Shown: piece after piece, positions 26,757 to 40,132 of the stretch | Layout: every line of letters starts with the position of its first letter | Numbering within the stretch: the stretch's first letter is position 1 | Assembly: GCA_036320915.1 (NCBI GenBank) | Contig: JAXBDG010000014.1 | Location: 1,240,001 to 1,304,000, forward strand | Length of the DNA stretch: 64,000 bases | Source of the DNA: Linnemannia elongata | Lineage: Eukaryota; Mortierellomycota; Mortierellomycetes; Mortierellales; Mortierellaceae | Direction: 5' to 3' | The notes under the pieces: model-generated | What the model was told of the DNA's origin: nothing | The model's database searches: none | The model's input: only the letters and a program-made list of their open reading frames with translations | Program-made: the position numbers and the translations under genes

Positions 26757-29700
26757 TTATGCCGATAATGACTCGACGTAGGCCAAAGCCCTCCTCTTAA
26801 CCTCCTCAACCGACTCCTCATCTCCATTATCCTTCTCATAAGCCAACCACTTCTTGAAGAAGAACTTCATCTTCTTGGACGAAAGCTTCAAAGACACAAC
26901 ACGAGCGAACAAACGACGGACCGCATCCTGTTCTCCGTTCCGGACTTCCATATCGATGTAAACCGACCAGAGATCGATTCTCTTGGGGTAATTGCTCATC
27001 ACGCCCTCAAAGATCGTACGACCACGCTCGGGCTCGCCATACTTGAACTCAAGTTGGGCAAACTTGGAGATGGTCTTGATGTGCTTGCGCTTGGGCAATG
27101 ACTTCAAACTGCGCTGGAGCAACTCGCGGCCAGCCTCGAGGTTGCCGTGGTGCAACTGGAAGTGGCCAAACCCGGTCCACACCTTGGAGCTTTGGCCGAA
27201 CTTCTTGGTCATCGTCGTGTACAACTCCGTAGCAAGCTAAGTGAGAAAAAGAAAAGAAAAATAAACAACCAGTCAGTGGTTATGTTCAAAACATGGACAG
27301 GTCATGCTTGAAAAAAAACCAAACCAAACTAAAAGCTCACCTCGATCTTGTTGGAACGCTCATAGATCTTGACCAGCTGAAGATAGATCTTCTTGGGCTC
27401 GCAGGTCTGGACAGCTTTCTTGAATACCTCCTCCAAGGTATCGGCGCTACCAAACGTGTTCTCCAAGTTCATCAAGGCGACCCAGACGTTCATCTTCTCC
27501 TGCTCCTCCCTGAAGCTGATTGACTTCAACGCACGCTGACCAATCTCACGGGCTTTGCTAATCTCCGAAAGCTGGAGCTGGAAGGCCATGTAGTTGATCC
27601 AGAGGTACGAGGAGTTGGGCGAACCCAATAACAGACGCTCGTAGTCAGATGCGACCTGCGGTGCCTGAGACTCCAAATCGGCAGTGTCATCCTGAACAAC
27701 AGCTGCCTGCTTCTTGGCCTTCTTCTTCTTGCTTGACCGCTCATCATCCGAGTCATCGTCCGAATCAGAGTCGCCGCTCTTGGTATCTTCCTCAGCATCG
27801 TCCTTACCGTCCCAGTTGAATCCAGAGGCAACGGCCAAAGGTGCAGCGTCGGTCATCTCAACATCGCTATCATCCTCCGCGATCTTGCTCTCCTCCTCAG
27901 CCTCTTCCTCCTCGGCATCCTCCGAGTCGCTGTCATCGTGTCCTGCAAAAATGTTGTTAACCTCTTCATCAGACTCCTCCACGTCCTCAGCATCGGAGTC
28001 ATCCTCACCCATCTCAATATCCTCCTCATCACTAGCTCCCTCCATCTCCTCATCAGAGCCCTCGGCAGACTCGACATCTTCATCCTCCTCGTCCTCATCA
28101 ACCTCGGCATCGCCCTCCTCAAAGTAAGAAGACTTGAGACCGAACGAGATACGCTTCTTCTCCATGTCAATGTCGAGAATCTTGGCCTTGACGGGATCAC
28201 CAACAGCGTATAACTTGGAGACATCAGGCACGTGGTTCTCAGAGATCTCGGAAATGTGGCAGAGACCGCTGACGGTACTGTTGTCGATCTTGATGAAGAC
28301 ACCAATGTCCTTGACGGCCTTGATAGTACCCTTGACCTTCTCGCCCTTAGTGAAATCGGCAAGGGTCTGGATGGCCTTGATGCTGGGGTCAATCTGACTG
28401 GCCTTCAAGGTCAACTCAATCTGGTGGTGGTCCTCGCTGACGTTGACAATCTTGGCCTTAACCACCTGACCGACTGTGAAATGGCTCTTCCAGTCCTTCA
28501 AGTAATCGTCCGAAAGCTCGGCAATCTTGACACGTCCGCTCAGCTTGTGGCTCAGGGCAACAAAGAGACCCTTATCGGCAACGTTGCTGACATAACCTTG
28601 AAGGATTCCACCGGCAGCCAAGTCGGAGAAGCCCTTGACCTCAGGGTCGTGGACGACAGCGTGGTTCTCGGGAGCCAGACGCGAGGGGCGGATGGAGAGA
28701 TCAATCTTCTTGTTACTGGTGTCGACTTGGAGGACGAAGCACTTGAGGAGCTGACCCTTCTTGAAGTTCTTCAGGAGAGTCTCCGAGGGGGCATAGGTAT
28801 CCGCAAGGTTGGTGAGGTGAATACGACCAAAGACCTTTCCGCCAAGGTGAACATCCATCCCGGTGTGCTGAATGCTGGCAACACGAGCGCTGACGATCGA
28901 ACCCTCCTTGACGTCCTCAAACTCGGCAATGCCGCTGGTACCCTTCTTTGCCTCCTTGGCAGCACCGTTGCGAGGGGAAACGGAAGCCTGTTCGATTGAG
29001 AGAATAACGCGCTCAGCAGCCTGGCCCTTACCCTGCGACTTGGGGACGTATGCAACAATAGCCTTGACCTTCTCGCCAGTCTTGTATCCGATGAAACGAT
29101 CCTTGCGGTTGTTAAGGGAGCGGGTGGCAGCAAAGGCGATCATGTTGTTGACCTCAGGGATCGACATGACGAGGTAGTCCTCCTTGACGAGCTCGACGAC
29201 GGCTTCAACAGTTCCCTGAGACTTCTGGAGAGTGGTAAGGCTGGTGAGATCCTTGGAGATGTTGGCGGTCGAGAACTTGTTGGCCTTGGCCTCCTTGGTC
29301 TCCTCTGTAGAGATAAGTGAATCCTTCAAAGTAAAGTCGATAGAGTCCTGCTCGAAATCAACGTCCAGAACCTTAGCGGCGCATTTGGCACCAGCCTTGG
29401 TCTTGCCCTCCTTGAGCTGGTTGGCGGCGATGGAAGCGGTCTTTTTGCCACCGTAGGAGATGGTGCACTCGTCGTTTCCGACAGTTTTAACTTCAGCCAA
29501 AGTGAAGGCACCAACCGAAACGGTAGAGTCAGCCTTCTTGGCAAGACGCTCAAGCTGCTTGAAGAAGGCAGCCAAGAACTCGCCCTGGAAGACGACAGAC
29601 TCAGAGGAAGAGACATCAGAGGGCTTCAGGGAGACCTCGGTCTTACCGTCAGTGGGGTCGACTCTCAAGACCTTGGCGAGAACAGACTGGTTCCTGACAA

Positions 29701-32617
29701 AAGCGGCCTCGGAGGCGTCAGAGAGCGAGTGTCGGAAGGCAAGGGCCTCGATGCCGTTAGCAAACTCGACAAAGACACCAAACTTGGCGACCTGGCGAAC
29801 AAAGGCGGGGTACACGTGACCCTCCTTGAGTCCAGCGCGCTCGGTGATCAGCTTCTTCTCCTTCGCAGCCAGCACCAAAATAGGTTTCTTGGTGACCATA
29901 ACAGAACCGCGGGTCTCATCCTTGCTGAGGACAACCAAGTCTGAGATGATCATGCCCTCCCTGAGACTGGCAAAGATACGGTCCGCCTGCTCGCCGATGT
30001 GGTCCGAGAGATGGGTAGCGTGGATAACGGCCTTGGTCTCGGAAGGCTTGAGAGTCAAATGGATGAGGCCGTTCTTAATGGTGATGATCTTGCCCTTGTG
30101 AATAGAGCCAACCTCGACAGAGCCCAAGTCAACCTCCGAAGACTTCTTAAACGAAACCTTCATGTTTTGCTCGGCTGCATTAACCTCCAGGACTCTGCAA
30201 GTCTTGACCTGACCAGGCTGGAAGATGCTCAAGTTGTTGACGTGGGTCTCTTGGAGCTCCGAGATGTGGGCAAAGGCTTTGACGTTGTTGAAGAACGAAA
30301 CGATGCATCCGTGCGGGTTGACCTTAACGATTACACCATCAGAGAGAGAGCCTGGAGTGATGTCATCGAGAGAAGTAAAGATGGCGTGCTTGCTCGAGAT
30401 GAGCGAATCCTTGCAAGTCAAAATGACTCTGCCTTCAGTGGCATCAGTAGAGAGGACTCTGCACTTGATCGACTTGCCCTCCTTGAACTTCTCATCGACA
30501 TGCTTCTTGGTACTGTTGGTGACAGCAGAGTCGACACAGTGAAGGAGGGGGACGAAGCCCTTGATGTTCTTGGCCAAGCTGACAATCACACCCTTGTCGC
30601 TGACCTTGGCGACAGTTCCCTTGACAACGGATCCGACGACGATATCCTCAATACGGAGGAAAGGCTGATCGACCATAGATTCCTGCAAGCTCATCTGGAA
30701 AAGACCATCGACGGGGTCGTATCCGAGAACAACACCACGGTGGGTCGAGTCGACGCGGAACTTTCCAGTAGCGGAGATGTTGGCGAGATGCTCGTCAGCG
30801 ACGCGAGAAATGTGGACGTAGGCGGGAATGTCGACACCATCGATTGAACACAAAAGACCGTGGCGAGGATCGATACGCTTGATAGTCACGGTTTCGAAGG
30901 AGCGTCCAATGGGGATGGCTTTTCCAGGGAAGACCTTGGAGCCGAGCTCGGACTCTGTCGTGTTGGGCTGGGTGAGTCCCATGACGTGCTTGGCATTAGA
31001 GAGACCAATTCTAGTGGGCTGGCTGGCAAGGTCGATGTAGAGGACTCTGGCGCGGACCTTGTCGTTGATCTTGAAGGTCTCCTCGATCTCCTTCTTGGAG
31101 GTGATCATGCCCTTGGATGTGTGAAAGTAGTCGATGGTGGCGTCGAAGTGGCCCATGAACTTGCCAACGGCTCCAATGTCCTGAATCTCCGTGATGTGTG
31201 TCTCAACCACGTTTCCAGGCATGATCGATCCGACCTCCGAGAACGAAAACTTGTCACCAAGCTATAATGTCGCAAAAATACGCGATTTGTTAATTATGCG
31301 TTTTTTGCCACCAATTCACTGTGCCAAATTAAAGTATTTGAAGCAAAAGTATTAGAAAAACAATACTCACCAAGGCCTTGGAGACCTTCATGGCATCTAC
31401 GGTCAACTGGACAGTCTTTTTGTTAGACTCCATAGAGAGAACACTGAAGGTGAGAACCTGGCCGACAGTCAAGGGCTTGTCGTTGTTCTTGATGCGCTGG
31501 TACATCTTCGCCTCAGAATTCTTGAGGAATCCATGCAGGCCGTTGATTCCGAGGTTGACAATATAACCATGGTCCTCCACGCTCTTGACTGCTCCAGAAA
31601 CAAACTATTTTGTGCGTCACGACACGATGTACGAAAGAAGCAAAAGGAAATTAGCTTCAAGTTCACTGACTAGAAATGATGACTGTTGTGAGCTGGCCAT
31701 GTCAAAAACAGAGTCATCTTCAAAAAACATACAGTTCCAACTGCAATATCAACGGGCTTGACTCCGGCATTGACAATGAAGGGCTTCAAACTCAAGATGA
31801 TCTTGCGTCTCTGCTTATCAGTTCCTGAAGCAGCAGCTCCTCCGGAAGCACCATACTGCAATCCAATGATGACACACTGAACCCATTGACCGATGAAGTA
31901 CTGCTCCTTCAAGTCAGGAAGAGTGTCGCCTGCAGCCTGGATCAACTCGTCCGAAAGCTCTGAGATGTCGACAAATCCTGTCAAGTTGTTGGGGAGAGAG
32001 ACAATAAGCTCGGGCAAGTCAGAGTCACGTCCATGGCTGATCCCGCTGATGCATCCAAGTAACTTTGTGCCCTCAGTCAAACGCTATCATTGAGAAAAGA
32101 GAGAAGAGGAATGTTAGAGAACAATGGATCTAGTCTTTTTCCTGATTCAGACCACGGGGGCAGGGTATGTATTCCATGTGCTATGTTGGTGTACCTTGAA
32201 AGAAAGAATCTCAACATTGAGCTTCTTCTTGTCAAATGTGTTCTCAAAGCTGACTTCGCTGTTGGCAGTCTTCTTTGTGGGCTTGCGCTTCTTCTTTGCG
32301 GGTTCTGATCCAGCAGCCGCCGAGGGCTTCGAGCCAGGTTCCTGTAACAGATCAGTTGACAATCAAATGATGTTTGGAGGGTGTTAGTTCTGGAAGAAAA
32401 AATAACAGAAGGAGAGTGCAACTGACCAATCGGTTACAGAAAAATAGTAATTGAAAGCGCTAATCGCACTTACAGAGAAGAGAGAGGTATCAGCTTGGTG
32501 GGCGATTTCCTTGTATTCGAGGGGAGTGAGTCCTGAAGCGCCACCACGAGGGAAGTCCTCTTCCTCTTTTTGCTTTCTCTTTGTAACGGGAGCCTTGAAT
32601 TCTTTTGTTGCCGACAT
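26757..32617 (-). CDS. RRP5: rRNA biogenesis protein RRP5 (S1-repeat and HAT-repeat)
   Basis: Exons in transcript order: 32617-32474, 32341-32195, 32083-31733, 31604-31371, 31261-27341, 27236-26757; 1758 residues, near yeast Rrp5 (about 1730) and human PDCD11 (about 1870). Rrp5 is a nucleolar factor of the 90S pre-ribosome, needed for both 18S and ITS1/5.8S processing. The N-terminus is Lys-rich (FPRGGASGLTPLEYKEIA is family-like). It is followed by about a dozen S1 RNA-binding repeats (motifs such as GxVxxVxDxGxxVxL and HISExxxxHVxN) up to about residue 1335. Residues about 1338-1480 are an acidic Asp/Glu/Ser linker and then a Lys cluster. The rest is the HAT/TPR-like array (YERLLLGSPNSSYLWINYMAF, VWTGFGHFQLHHGNLE, AGRELLQRSLKSLP, IDLWSVYIDMEVRNG), also typical of the family. 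All introns except the last are in the first quarter of the gene. Confidence 0.95.
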
Positions 32618-35386
32618 TTTTGTTTAAAGGTTGAGTGTATTAGTTGAGAGTTGAAAGTTGAAGTTGAAGTGAGTTGAATGCAAAAAGTGTGAGTGAAAGT
32701 GAGAGTGAGAGTGAAAGTGAATGAATGAGGTAGGAATGAAATGAATGTATGATATGTTGGGTGTATGAAGAGGAAGGGGAAAGGTTGACCGTTATGTACG
32801 AGGGAAGGAAGAAGAGTCGGTCAGTTCGTGTGAGGTTTGAAGTCGATGTGGAGGAAGTATCGAATAACCAGGCAGAGACTGACGATGGGTCAACAAAAAA
32901 AGGGCAAAGGGAGAAGGGGTGAGGGTGGAAAGAAGGAAAAAAAGAAAAGGGTTCCCCTTGGTGTGAGTTTGTCTTGTTGTTCTGGCATACAACGAGGCAC
33001 AAAAAAAAAAAAAAAAATCTGTGGCGCATGAATGTTTACACATCCTTGTGAGTGACTGTTTATTGTTGCATGGGTTTAGTGCGTACATGGTCACATCAAG
33101 ACCCGCAAGTGAAAGAACAAGGAGCATACAATGTCCACTGGCTAACTTGTAGTGTCAACAGTTCTCGGTCAAGTGGGTAAAAGTCTGTACGAAATAAGAA
33201 GCATCAATGTCCTCCCTTGGCTTTTCTGGAGTTGAGAGAAAGCGGTAGATATACAAACCCTTGATGCGTAACCTGACAGCAGATTATAGACATTTGGTGG
33301 CAAACCCTGGATCACTGTCCGAAGTTCGAACACAAACTCAATTGTATGAAATGAGCATGAAATGCGATTGGATCGCTCTCGGTGACATAATCATGGTTTT
33401 TTTTGATAAAAGTATCTTCCATACCAATATCACCGCTGGACCACTCACAGTGCGTTACACCCTTCCCAGCGTTTCTCATCAAGCCCATCCTTTCGACCTT
33501 CACTTTTTTCTTTCACTCGTCCTCACTCCCATCATCCTTACTCCCATCTTCCTTCTCCGTCTCTTCTTCTCTCCATTTCACTAACAACACCACCTTCATC
33601 CTCGTTAAGCACTACTTCTTCCGCCCAGTCAACAACACCACAGTAGGTACGACAGACAACACACTTTTCACCAACCACTCACTCTCACACATCATCGGTC
33701 CAACGCTCACGTTGCAGTTTTGCATGCATGCACGTCTGCACCCTTCACACACGACAAACCCTTTTTAAACACACTATCCCGACTCGACCTTTATTCTCCC
33801 TTCCTATCTCTTGCACTTTCCTTTATAACCTATTACAAATCCTTGTTTTATCCTTCTCTTCGGCCAGCATATATATGTGTTTTCGAGTGCGTGTGTGCGC
33901 GTGTGTTTTTTGAGGCGAGTTTATATGAGTGTGGTTTATTATTCCGCGGGAGGACAGACCTTGTAAAGGTTGCAAAAACGTACACCAGTCCAGTGTTCAC
34001 TTATCCACTTTCATCATGCATGCACTCACACACAGCCAACGCTCCGACAGAAAATCAGTCTCGCCCTTTCCTTTTTGCCCATGGAGTAAGAGGCAGAAAA
34101 GAATGTGGGTTGTAACCCTTGCTCAGCATCAATGAAAGCAGGGTCAGTGATCAGGTGATCGACCGACCTCACAATCACACCACACCCCTCCCCCCTTTCG
34201 TCCAGCCCTCTTTTTTTATTCTTGTTGCGAGTTGTCACCCGCTCATACCTGTTGCTTGCTTGCGAACAGAAACGACACTTGTTCTTTCTCCCTTACTATA
34301 TTCCTTGAGGAAAAACAGAACCCCCTTCTTTGCCTCCGCCCCTGTCAGCTTGGCCAACCTCCTCTGTCTCCCTCATCATCGCCTCTCTCCTCGTTCCTAT
34401 TCGTCTCCTTTACGTTTCTCCTTTCTCCGCATTTTATTATTAATGTGTGTGTATATCTGTATGTATGCGCATCTCTTTCTTGCCTTCCCTTCCCTTGCCT
34501 TGCCTTGCCTTTTCATAAAAACCGAGATGAGATATCCCGCATAGCAGTTAAAGGGGATGAGGAGAGAGCTACCCAATGGCTGTTTGTGAGCCACAGCCGG
34601 GCTATGGATCTAGGATGGTAAAGAAGTAAAGAAGAAAAAAAGGTTGTTGCCGCAGATTGGATCGAGTCATTCGACTTTTTTTGTTTATTTTTTTTTTCCT
34701 GTATGGTGAAAATGGTATCGGAATGGCGATGATGTGGCATCCCAAATGTCCCAATGGTACAAGGAAGAGGGTATGATTGGGATATGCAACATGGTTGAAT
34801 GGATCATAGAAAGAAGGAAAAAAAAAAAAAAAAAAAAGAGCCAAGTGATTTATGCTCACAACAAAGTGAGGAAGGACGGCAACCCACTGCCACCTAGCTA
34901 CCTTGTTTTGAACACAGGCAGGACATGAGTGCGTGCGTGCGTGCGTTTATGTTTATGGCAGGGTGCTCACTTTAATTGGATTTTCATTTTTATTTTTTAT
35001 TTTTTTTTAATATTACTGGCAAACGACGTTGCCGTTCCTCGTCGTTATTTTTTGACCTTGATCGTCTGCTCCTTTCTTTCCCTTGCTCTCTCACTTTTCT
35101 TGGTTCTTTTCTTTTTTTTTTTTTTTTGGTTCTTGTGGTGGGTTTACATATGAAATGTTCGTGTGGGAGCGAAGGAGTGAGAGCCAGGGTGAATTGGAGA
35201 TTGAGAGTGAGACAGAGGGCAGAAGAATGAAAAATAATTACCGAAAAACGTATAAACCCGCTGGAAGGAAGAGATGAAGCAGAAAAAGAAGTTAAGACCG
35301 ACATGGCAACCTAACTTCGCACGCATACACGCCCACGCTCTCGGGCTGATAGTTGTCTCCATGTTCATCAGGGTTCGATGGATCAA

Positions 35387-35418
<32 letters not shown>

Positions 35419-35645
35419 GGAGCGATATGCGTGTGGTTCGATGGAGAACAAAAAAAAGCGAGGCTGATTTTCTGATTTGGCAATCCTGTGGCAAAAGGGG
35501 ATGGAAGGAAGCAAAGCAGAAAAGAAAACAAACAAACAAACAAACAAGCAAACACACTGTGGCGAATCTGTTCTTTGGACCTATTTATTTGTCTAATTGC
35601 GTGGGTGTGTGTATCTGTGGAGCAATGTCTACTCCTTTTTTTTTC

Positions 35646-35688
<43 letters not shown>

Positions 35689-36672
35689 AACCTTCTTCGT
35701 GTGCTTGTATGTCGATTGATACGATCACTCCTTTATTTTTGAGTGCGTATGTGTTTTCTGTGCCTTTTCTTTATTCTTTATTATCAGTGATGATGGAATG
35801 GAGCCCTTTTGAAAGCCTTTATCAACTGATATTTGGTGGTGGTGGTTATGACGACTAACTGCACATACCATCATCCATCATACCCCATGGGACAAGGACA
35901 CATACATCTATTCATTCATCCCTCTCCTACTCAGCCCAGCCACCCCACCAACGAACGGTGTTTTATTTGGCTGTATCTCTTTGTCTGCTCCTCCTTTTCT
36001 TCTTTCTCGCCCTCGTTGTTCTCTCCCATGTCGCTCGATTGGTTGTTCATGTATTTATATTAGTAGCAATTTGAGCTTCTTTTTCCCGTGCACATCCAAC
36101 ACACCCTTCCCATCCCATCCATATACATACACATACACATACACATACACTTACACAAAGTAACAACATATCAATCAATCACACACACACACACACACAT
36201 CCCCGCCCCGCCCCTTTTTTCGCCTTTTTTTTTATGCTCTTTTATTACTATTACCTTGTGTTATTCAGCTTCCCTTTTCCCTTCTCCCTTTTCCCTTTCT
36301 CTCTTCTCTTCTCTTCTCTTCTCTTCTCTTCTTTTCTCTCTTTCTTTCCTTTTCACACTTTTAGCTCCTCTTCTTCTTCCTCCACTTATCCCCTTTTTGC
36401 AACCCTCTCTTTCCGTCCCCAGCCACCATTCTTTCCTTCCTCTCTCTCCCCCCCCCCCTCAGACCCAAGCTCCCATCCTAACAAAACCTTTTCTCTTCTC
36501 TATTCCTCTCATCTATCTCTTTCACCACCATACTTTTCACTCATCCTCCCTTTAGACTCTTGCTGAGCCAACCCGACCCTTCTCGACAGCTGCCAGGCGC
36601 CAAATCTCAACTGCACCCAACTACTTCCCCATCTTCACCCTCAATTAACCCCAACTCAACTCGACAATTGCC
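32618..36672. other. 4-kb divergent intergenic region, RRP5 to CK1
   Basis: The flanking genes point away from each other, so this holds two promoters. It contains A17 at 33001, A20 near 34818-34837, an (AG)n run near 35393-35416, (CAAA)n near 35529-35545, ACATAC repeats near 36124-36150, (CA)n near 36181-36200 and (CTCTT)n near 36301-36332. The last 500 bases before CK1 are strongly pyrimidine-rich, as expected for a fungal leader. Short open frames are low-complexity Ser/Phe/Leu or Lys/Glu translations of these tracts. No gene is supported. Confidence 0.6.
36301..36332. repeat. (CTCTT)n microsatellite upstream of CK1
   Basis: Several CTCTT units in tandem inside a long C/T-rich stretch in the probable CK1 leader. 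Confidence 0.85.
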
Positions 36673-39600
36673 ATGGAACTGCGCGTGGGCAACAAGTACA
36701 GAATAGGTCGCAAAATCGGCTCTGGCTCCTTTGGTGACATCTACCTTGGTAAGTCGACCCTCCTGTTACGCCCTCTCTCTCTCCCCTTCTCTCTCCGTCT
36801 CCGGCTCTACCTTCTACCTTTTATTTCTCTCGCTTCCCTTTCTGCCACTTATTTTCTTTCTATCAAATGGCCATACTACACTTTGAAAGAAGTATTGCGC
36901 AACAGCCCGGTCGGTTGATATACCTGCTGAACAAAATGAAAGAAAAAAAATCGAACTGGCACCTGACCTATCTGCACGGCGCCAATGCGTCCAGGAAATG
37001 AACAAAAATAACAATACTGCTGATACAAATGGGTCGACTCCTCTTCTTTCTATCGACTCTTCCTGCTTCACTTTTGGAACCATCCTGGCTCATATGTGCA
37101 ATGGGTCATCACCTCTGCCCCCTCTTCCACTCTCTCCCCGGTCGCTCTTCTCTATCTTGTTCGCTGCTTGCCTTTTTATCCCTTTTTTTGTCTCGCCTGC
37201 GTGTCTTTCTCTCATCACGCCCATATCATTAATATCGGATGATGACGAACTCAAAAAGTGTTCTGCCCAGCCCAGTCTAGCCTAGCCGAGTGGTGGACCA
37301 TGGGGCACGCTCTTCTTCATAATTTCGCTCTTTTTTTTGCTGTTCAATCGTATTATTATTAATATTGATGATTGCTTTGCAAGATACCTCCTGGATGATG
37401 AACACAACGCAACGCACATGAAGAGCGACTGAAAAAATCAGACGACGCAACACTTCACCCTTGGCTCTCTTTCCTTCTCCCGCTCTCCTTCTCTTGGCAC
37501 TACTACACAGCTTTTCACACACACCTCCTGGCCCGTCCTTTTATTGCCCTCTTACCGTTCACACCTCACCCACATAAACACACACACATACACATTACAC
37601 TCTCACTCACAGAGAGCATAAACTAGTCGACAACACCAATCCCATATTGTGGTAGAATACCAGTTTTCGTGAGACTCATGGCTGTTGGCCAACTCCTAAA
37701 TCCGGCATTTTTCACATATTTCACAATGTTCTGCCACTTCACTGACTCCGTCCTTTTTGATTACCTTTATTTCAACGATAATAGGAACTAGCATTGTCAA
37801 CAATGAAGAAGTCGCCATCAAACTGGAGTCGATCAAAGCAAAGCACCCCCAGCTGGAATACGAGGCACGAGTTTACAAAACGTTGGCGGGCGGAATCGGC
37901 ATCCCTTTTATCCGCTGGTTTGGAACAGAATGCGACTACAACGCCATGGTCATGGATCTCCTCGGACCCAGTTTGGAGGATCTCTTCAACTTTTGCAGCA
38001 GAAAGTTCTCTCTCAAGACAGTCCTTTTGTTGGCAGACCAATTGGTACGTTTTCTTGTTCATCAGGCTGAACATGTTTTTTTAGTTTTTTTCGAGTCGCA
38101 TGCTAACTTCAGCTTGACATTGTTGTATCACCCTTCTCGGTCCTGTGCAGATCTCGCGCATTGAATACATCCACTCCAAGAACTTTATTCATCGCGATAT
38201 CAAGCCTGATAACTTCTTGATGGGCATCGGAAAGCGCGGCAACCAGGTGTACGTGATTGACTTTGGTCTGGCCAAGAAGTACCGTGACCCCAAGAGCCAT
38301 CTCCACATTCCCTACAGGGAGAACAAGAACTTGACAGGAACCGCCCGTTATGCCAGTATCAATACCCATTTGGGAGTCGGTATGAACCCTCGCTGTGTGT
38401 CATCTTTCTTCGGCTATTCTCTGTATACATCCAATTGTAGGATAGATGGCTAACGCTTGATGATACTGATGTGTTTTTGTTGATAGAACAATCTCGCCGA
38501 GATGATTTGGAGTCGTTGTCATATGTGATGATGTACTTCTGCAGGGGATCACTTCCATGGCAGGGATTGAAGGCAGCGACCAAGAAGCAAAAGTACGACC
38601 GCATCATGGAGAAGAAGATGACTACATCAACTGACATACTCTGCCGCGGCTTCCCCCAGGAGTTTGCGATCTACCTCAACTACGTCCGCTCTCTCCGCTT
38701 CGACGACAAGCCCGACTACTCGTACCTCCGCAAACTGTTCCGTGACCTATTTGTCCGCGAAGGATTCCAATACGACTATGTCTTTGACTGGACAATCTAC
38801 AAATACGTAAGTTTCTTTACTTTCATACCTTTGCATGATTGGATTCAACTCGAGCCTTGTTTGTGCTTCAGTGATGAGCTCGATGGAACTTGCTTTCTGA
38901 CTGTATATTTTTCTCCTTCCTCTGTTCTTCATACGCCTTTACAGGAGAAGGAGAGCACCCGCGCCCAGCAGATGAACCAGGCTCAAAAAGAAGATGTATG
39001 AACGTGAGGGCTATACGTGGACACGGCTCGATTGGCTATAGTGGTTGTTATGGACGTTATTAGCATACCAACAAATGGTCGCAATCGAACAAGGAGAACT
39101 TTGTCTGACTCACAAACATACGCATCGTCTTTTTTCATTTCTATATTTCTATATGTATATGATTACTGGTTCCGTGTTGACGTAAACCCACAGTACATGC
39201 AGCAGCGGACCCCTCACAACCCCACTGTTCCTCGCCACAACGGAACATACGTCGTGGGAGACAAGACCAACATGCCACCTGCGCACTATGGAGGTGCACC
39301 TGCTCAAGACCAATCGCGCTTCATGCCCTCCGATAGCCGCGTCAACAACAATCCGGATCGAGTGTAAGTTTGATCGATATGAACCAATGGAACAAGAGGC
39401 GACAGTTTCTGTATCGATTAGTCTGGGTTATTATACGGGATCCACATTAGTGAGGAGGCGTATCTAAAGCAACATCTTTAGTCTCCGTAGCCAAGGAGGG
39501 CTCAATGCTTCGGGAGACCAGCAAGGGACGGGCTGGCACTTTCAATAAGGTCGATATCGCGTGTACGACCGATCTATCATTTTCGAACCATGGACAGACA

Positions 39601-40132
39601 AACATGAACAAACGGAACTGGATTCGATGGGTGCCAGGACGATGAGGAGGAGTCATATAATAGCAGATAAGAGAGCGCGGTCACCACCAGCAACTACGGT
39701 ACCCATGGCAAAGGGTCATGTAAGCGTGTGCCGATGAAGTATCATTCGACAACGGTCCTTTGTGGATATGACGCGTCGCTCTCATCAGTGACCTTGCAGA
39801 CCCCGAGAGACAACCATCACCATTGTTAGTTCGTCGATGTTGACCGTTCAAGGAATTGGAATGACAGACTGGCGACAACCACCTTCGACCTCTTTATATA
39901 CTTTTCCTTTCTTGTCTTTCGCGCGACCGTGCGCATGCTTTGCGCAAAGACATTTGTGATCATCCTTCATAACTAGTCATCCTACGCGTCTTTATTATTG
40001 ATAATGTACTTACATAATTCTTTTATTTTCTCTTCCCAACTCTCTTTGTGTTCTTTTTCTCGACCTTTCTTTCCTTTCGTCTCCGCGTTTCCTTTTCTTA
40101 TCATTCACAGGCAATACCGACTGGACGCTTAA
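36673..40132 (+). CDS. HRR25: Casein kinase 1 delta/epsilon (Hrr25/Hhp1 type)
   Basis: Exons 36673-36748, 37785-38044, 38151-38379, 38487-38806, 38945-38995, 39194-39363, 40111-40132; 375 residues. This Ser/Thr kinase acts in DNA repair, ribosome maturation, vesicle traffic and mitosis in yeasts. Kinase features: glycine loop GSGSFG (16-21), K38 in VAIKLE, HRD with D128, DFG (149-151), and the CK1-specific [13 protein letters not shown] and [10 protein letters not shown]. The kinase domain ends near residue 294 at FDWTIYKY. The remaining tail of 80 residues is Gln/Asn/Pro-rich and shorter than in many relatives. Intron 1 is 1036 bases and interrupts the codon after YL; intron 6 is 747 bases. 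The final exon is 22 bases and encodes the end QYRLDA. If intron 6 is retained, the frame stops at once after DRV, giving an almost identical 369-residue protein. Confidence 0.93.

Noticed and set aside
28232..28999. Long plus-strand open frame (255 codons) inside RRP5
   Set aside because: It is the antisense shadow of the S1-repeat exon, whose biased codons keep the opposite frame open.
29999..30847. 282-codon plus-strand frame inside RRP5
   Set aside because: Same reason: antisense shadow of a repetitive, codon-biased exon with no independent motif.
33301..33360. AGTTCGAACAC resembling a tRNA T-loop
   Set aside because: No matching A box, acceptor stem or anticodon arm can be folded around it.
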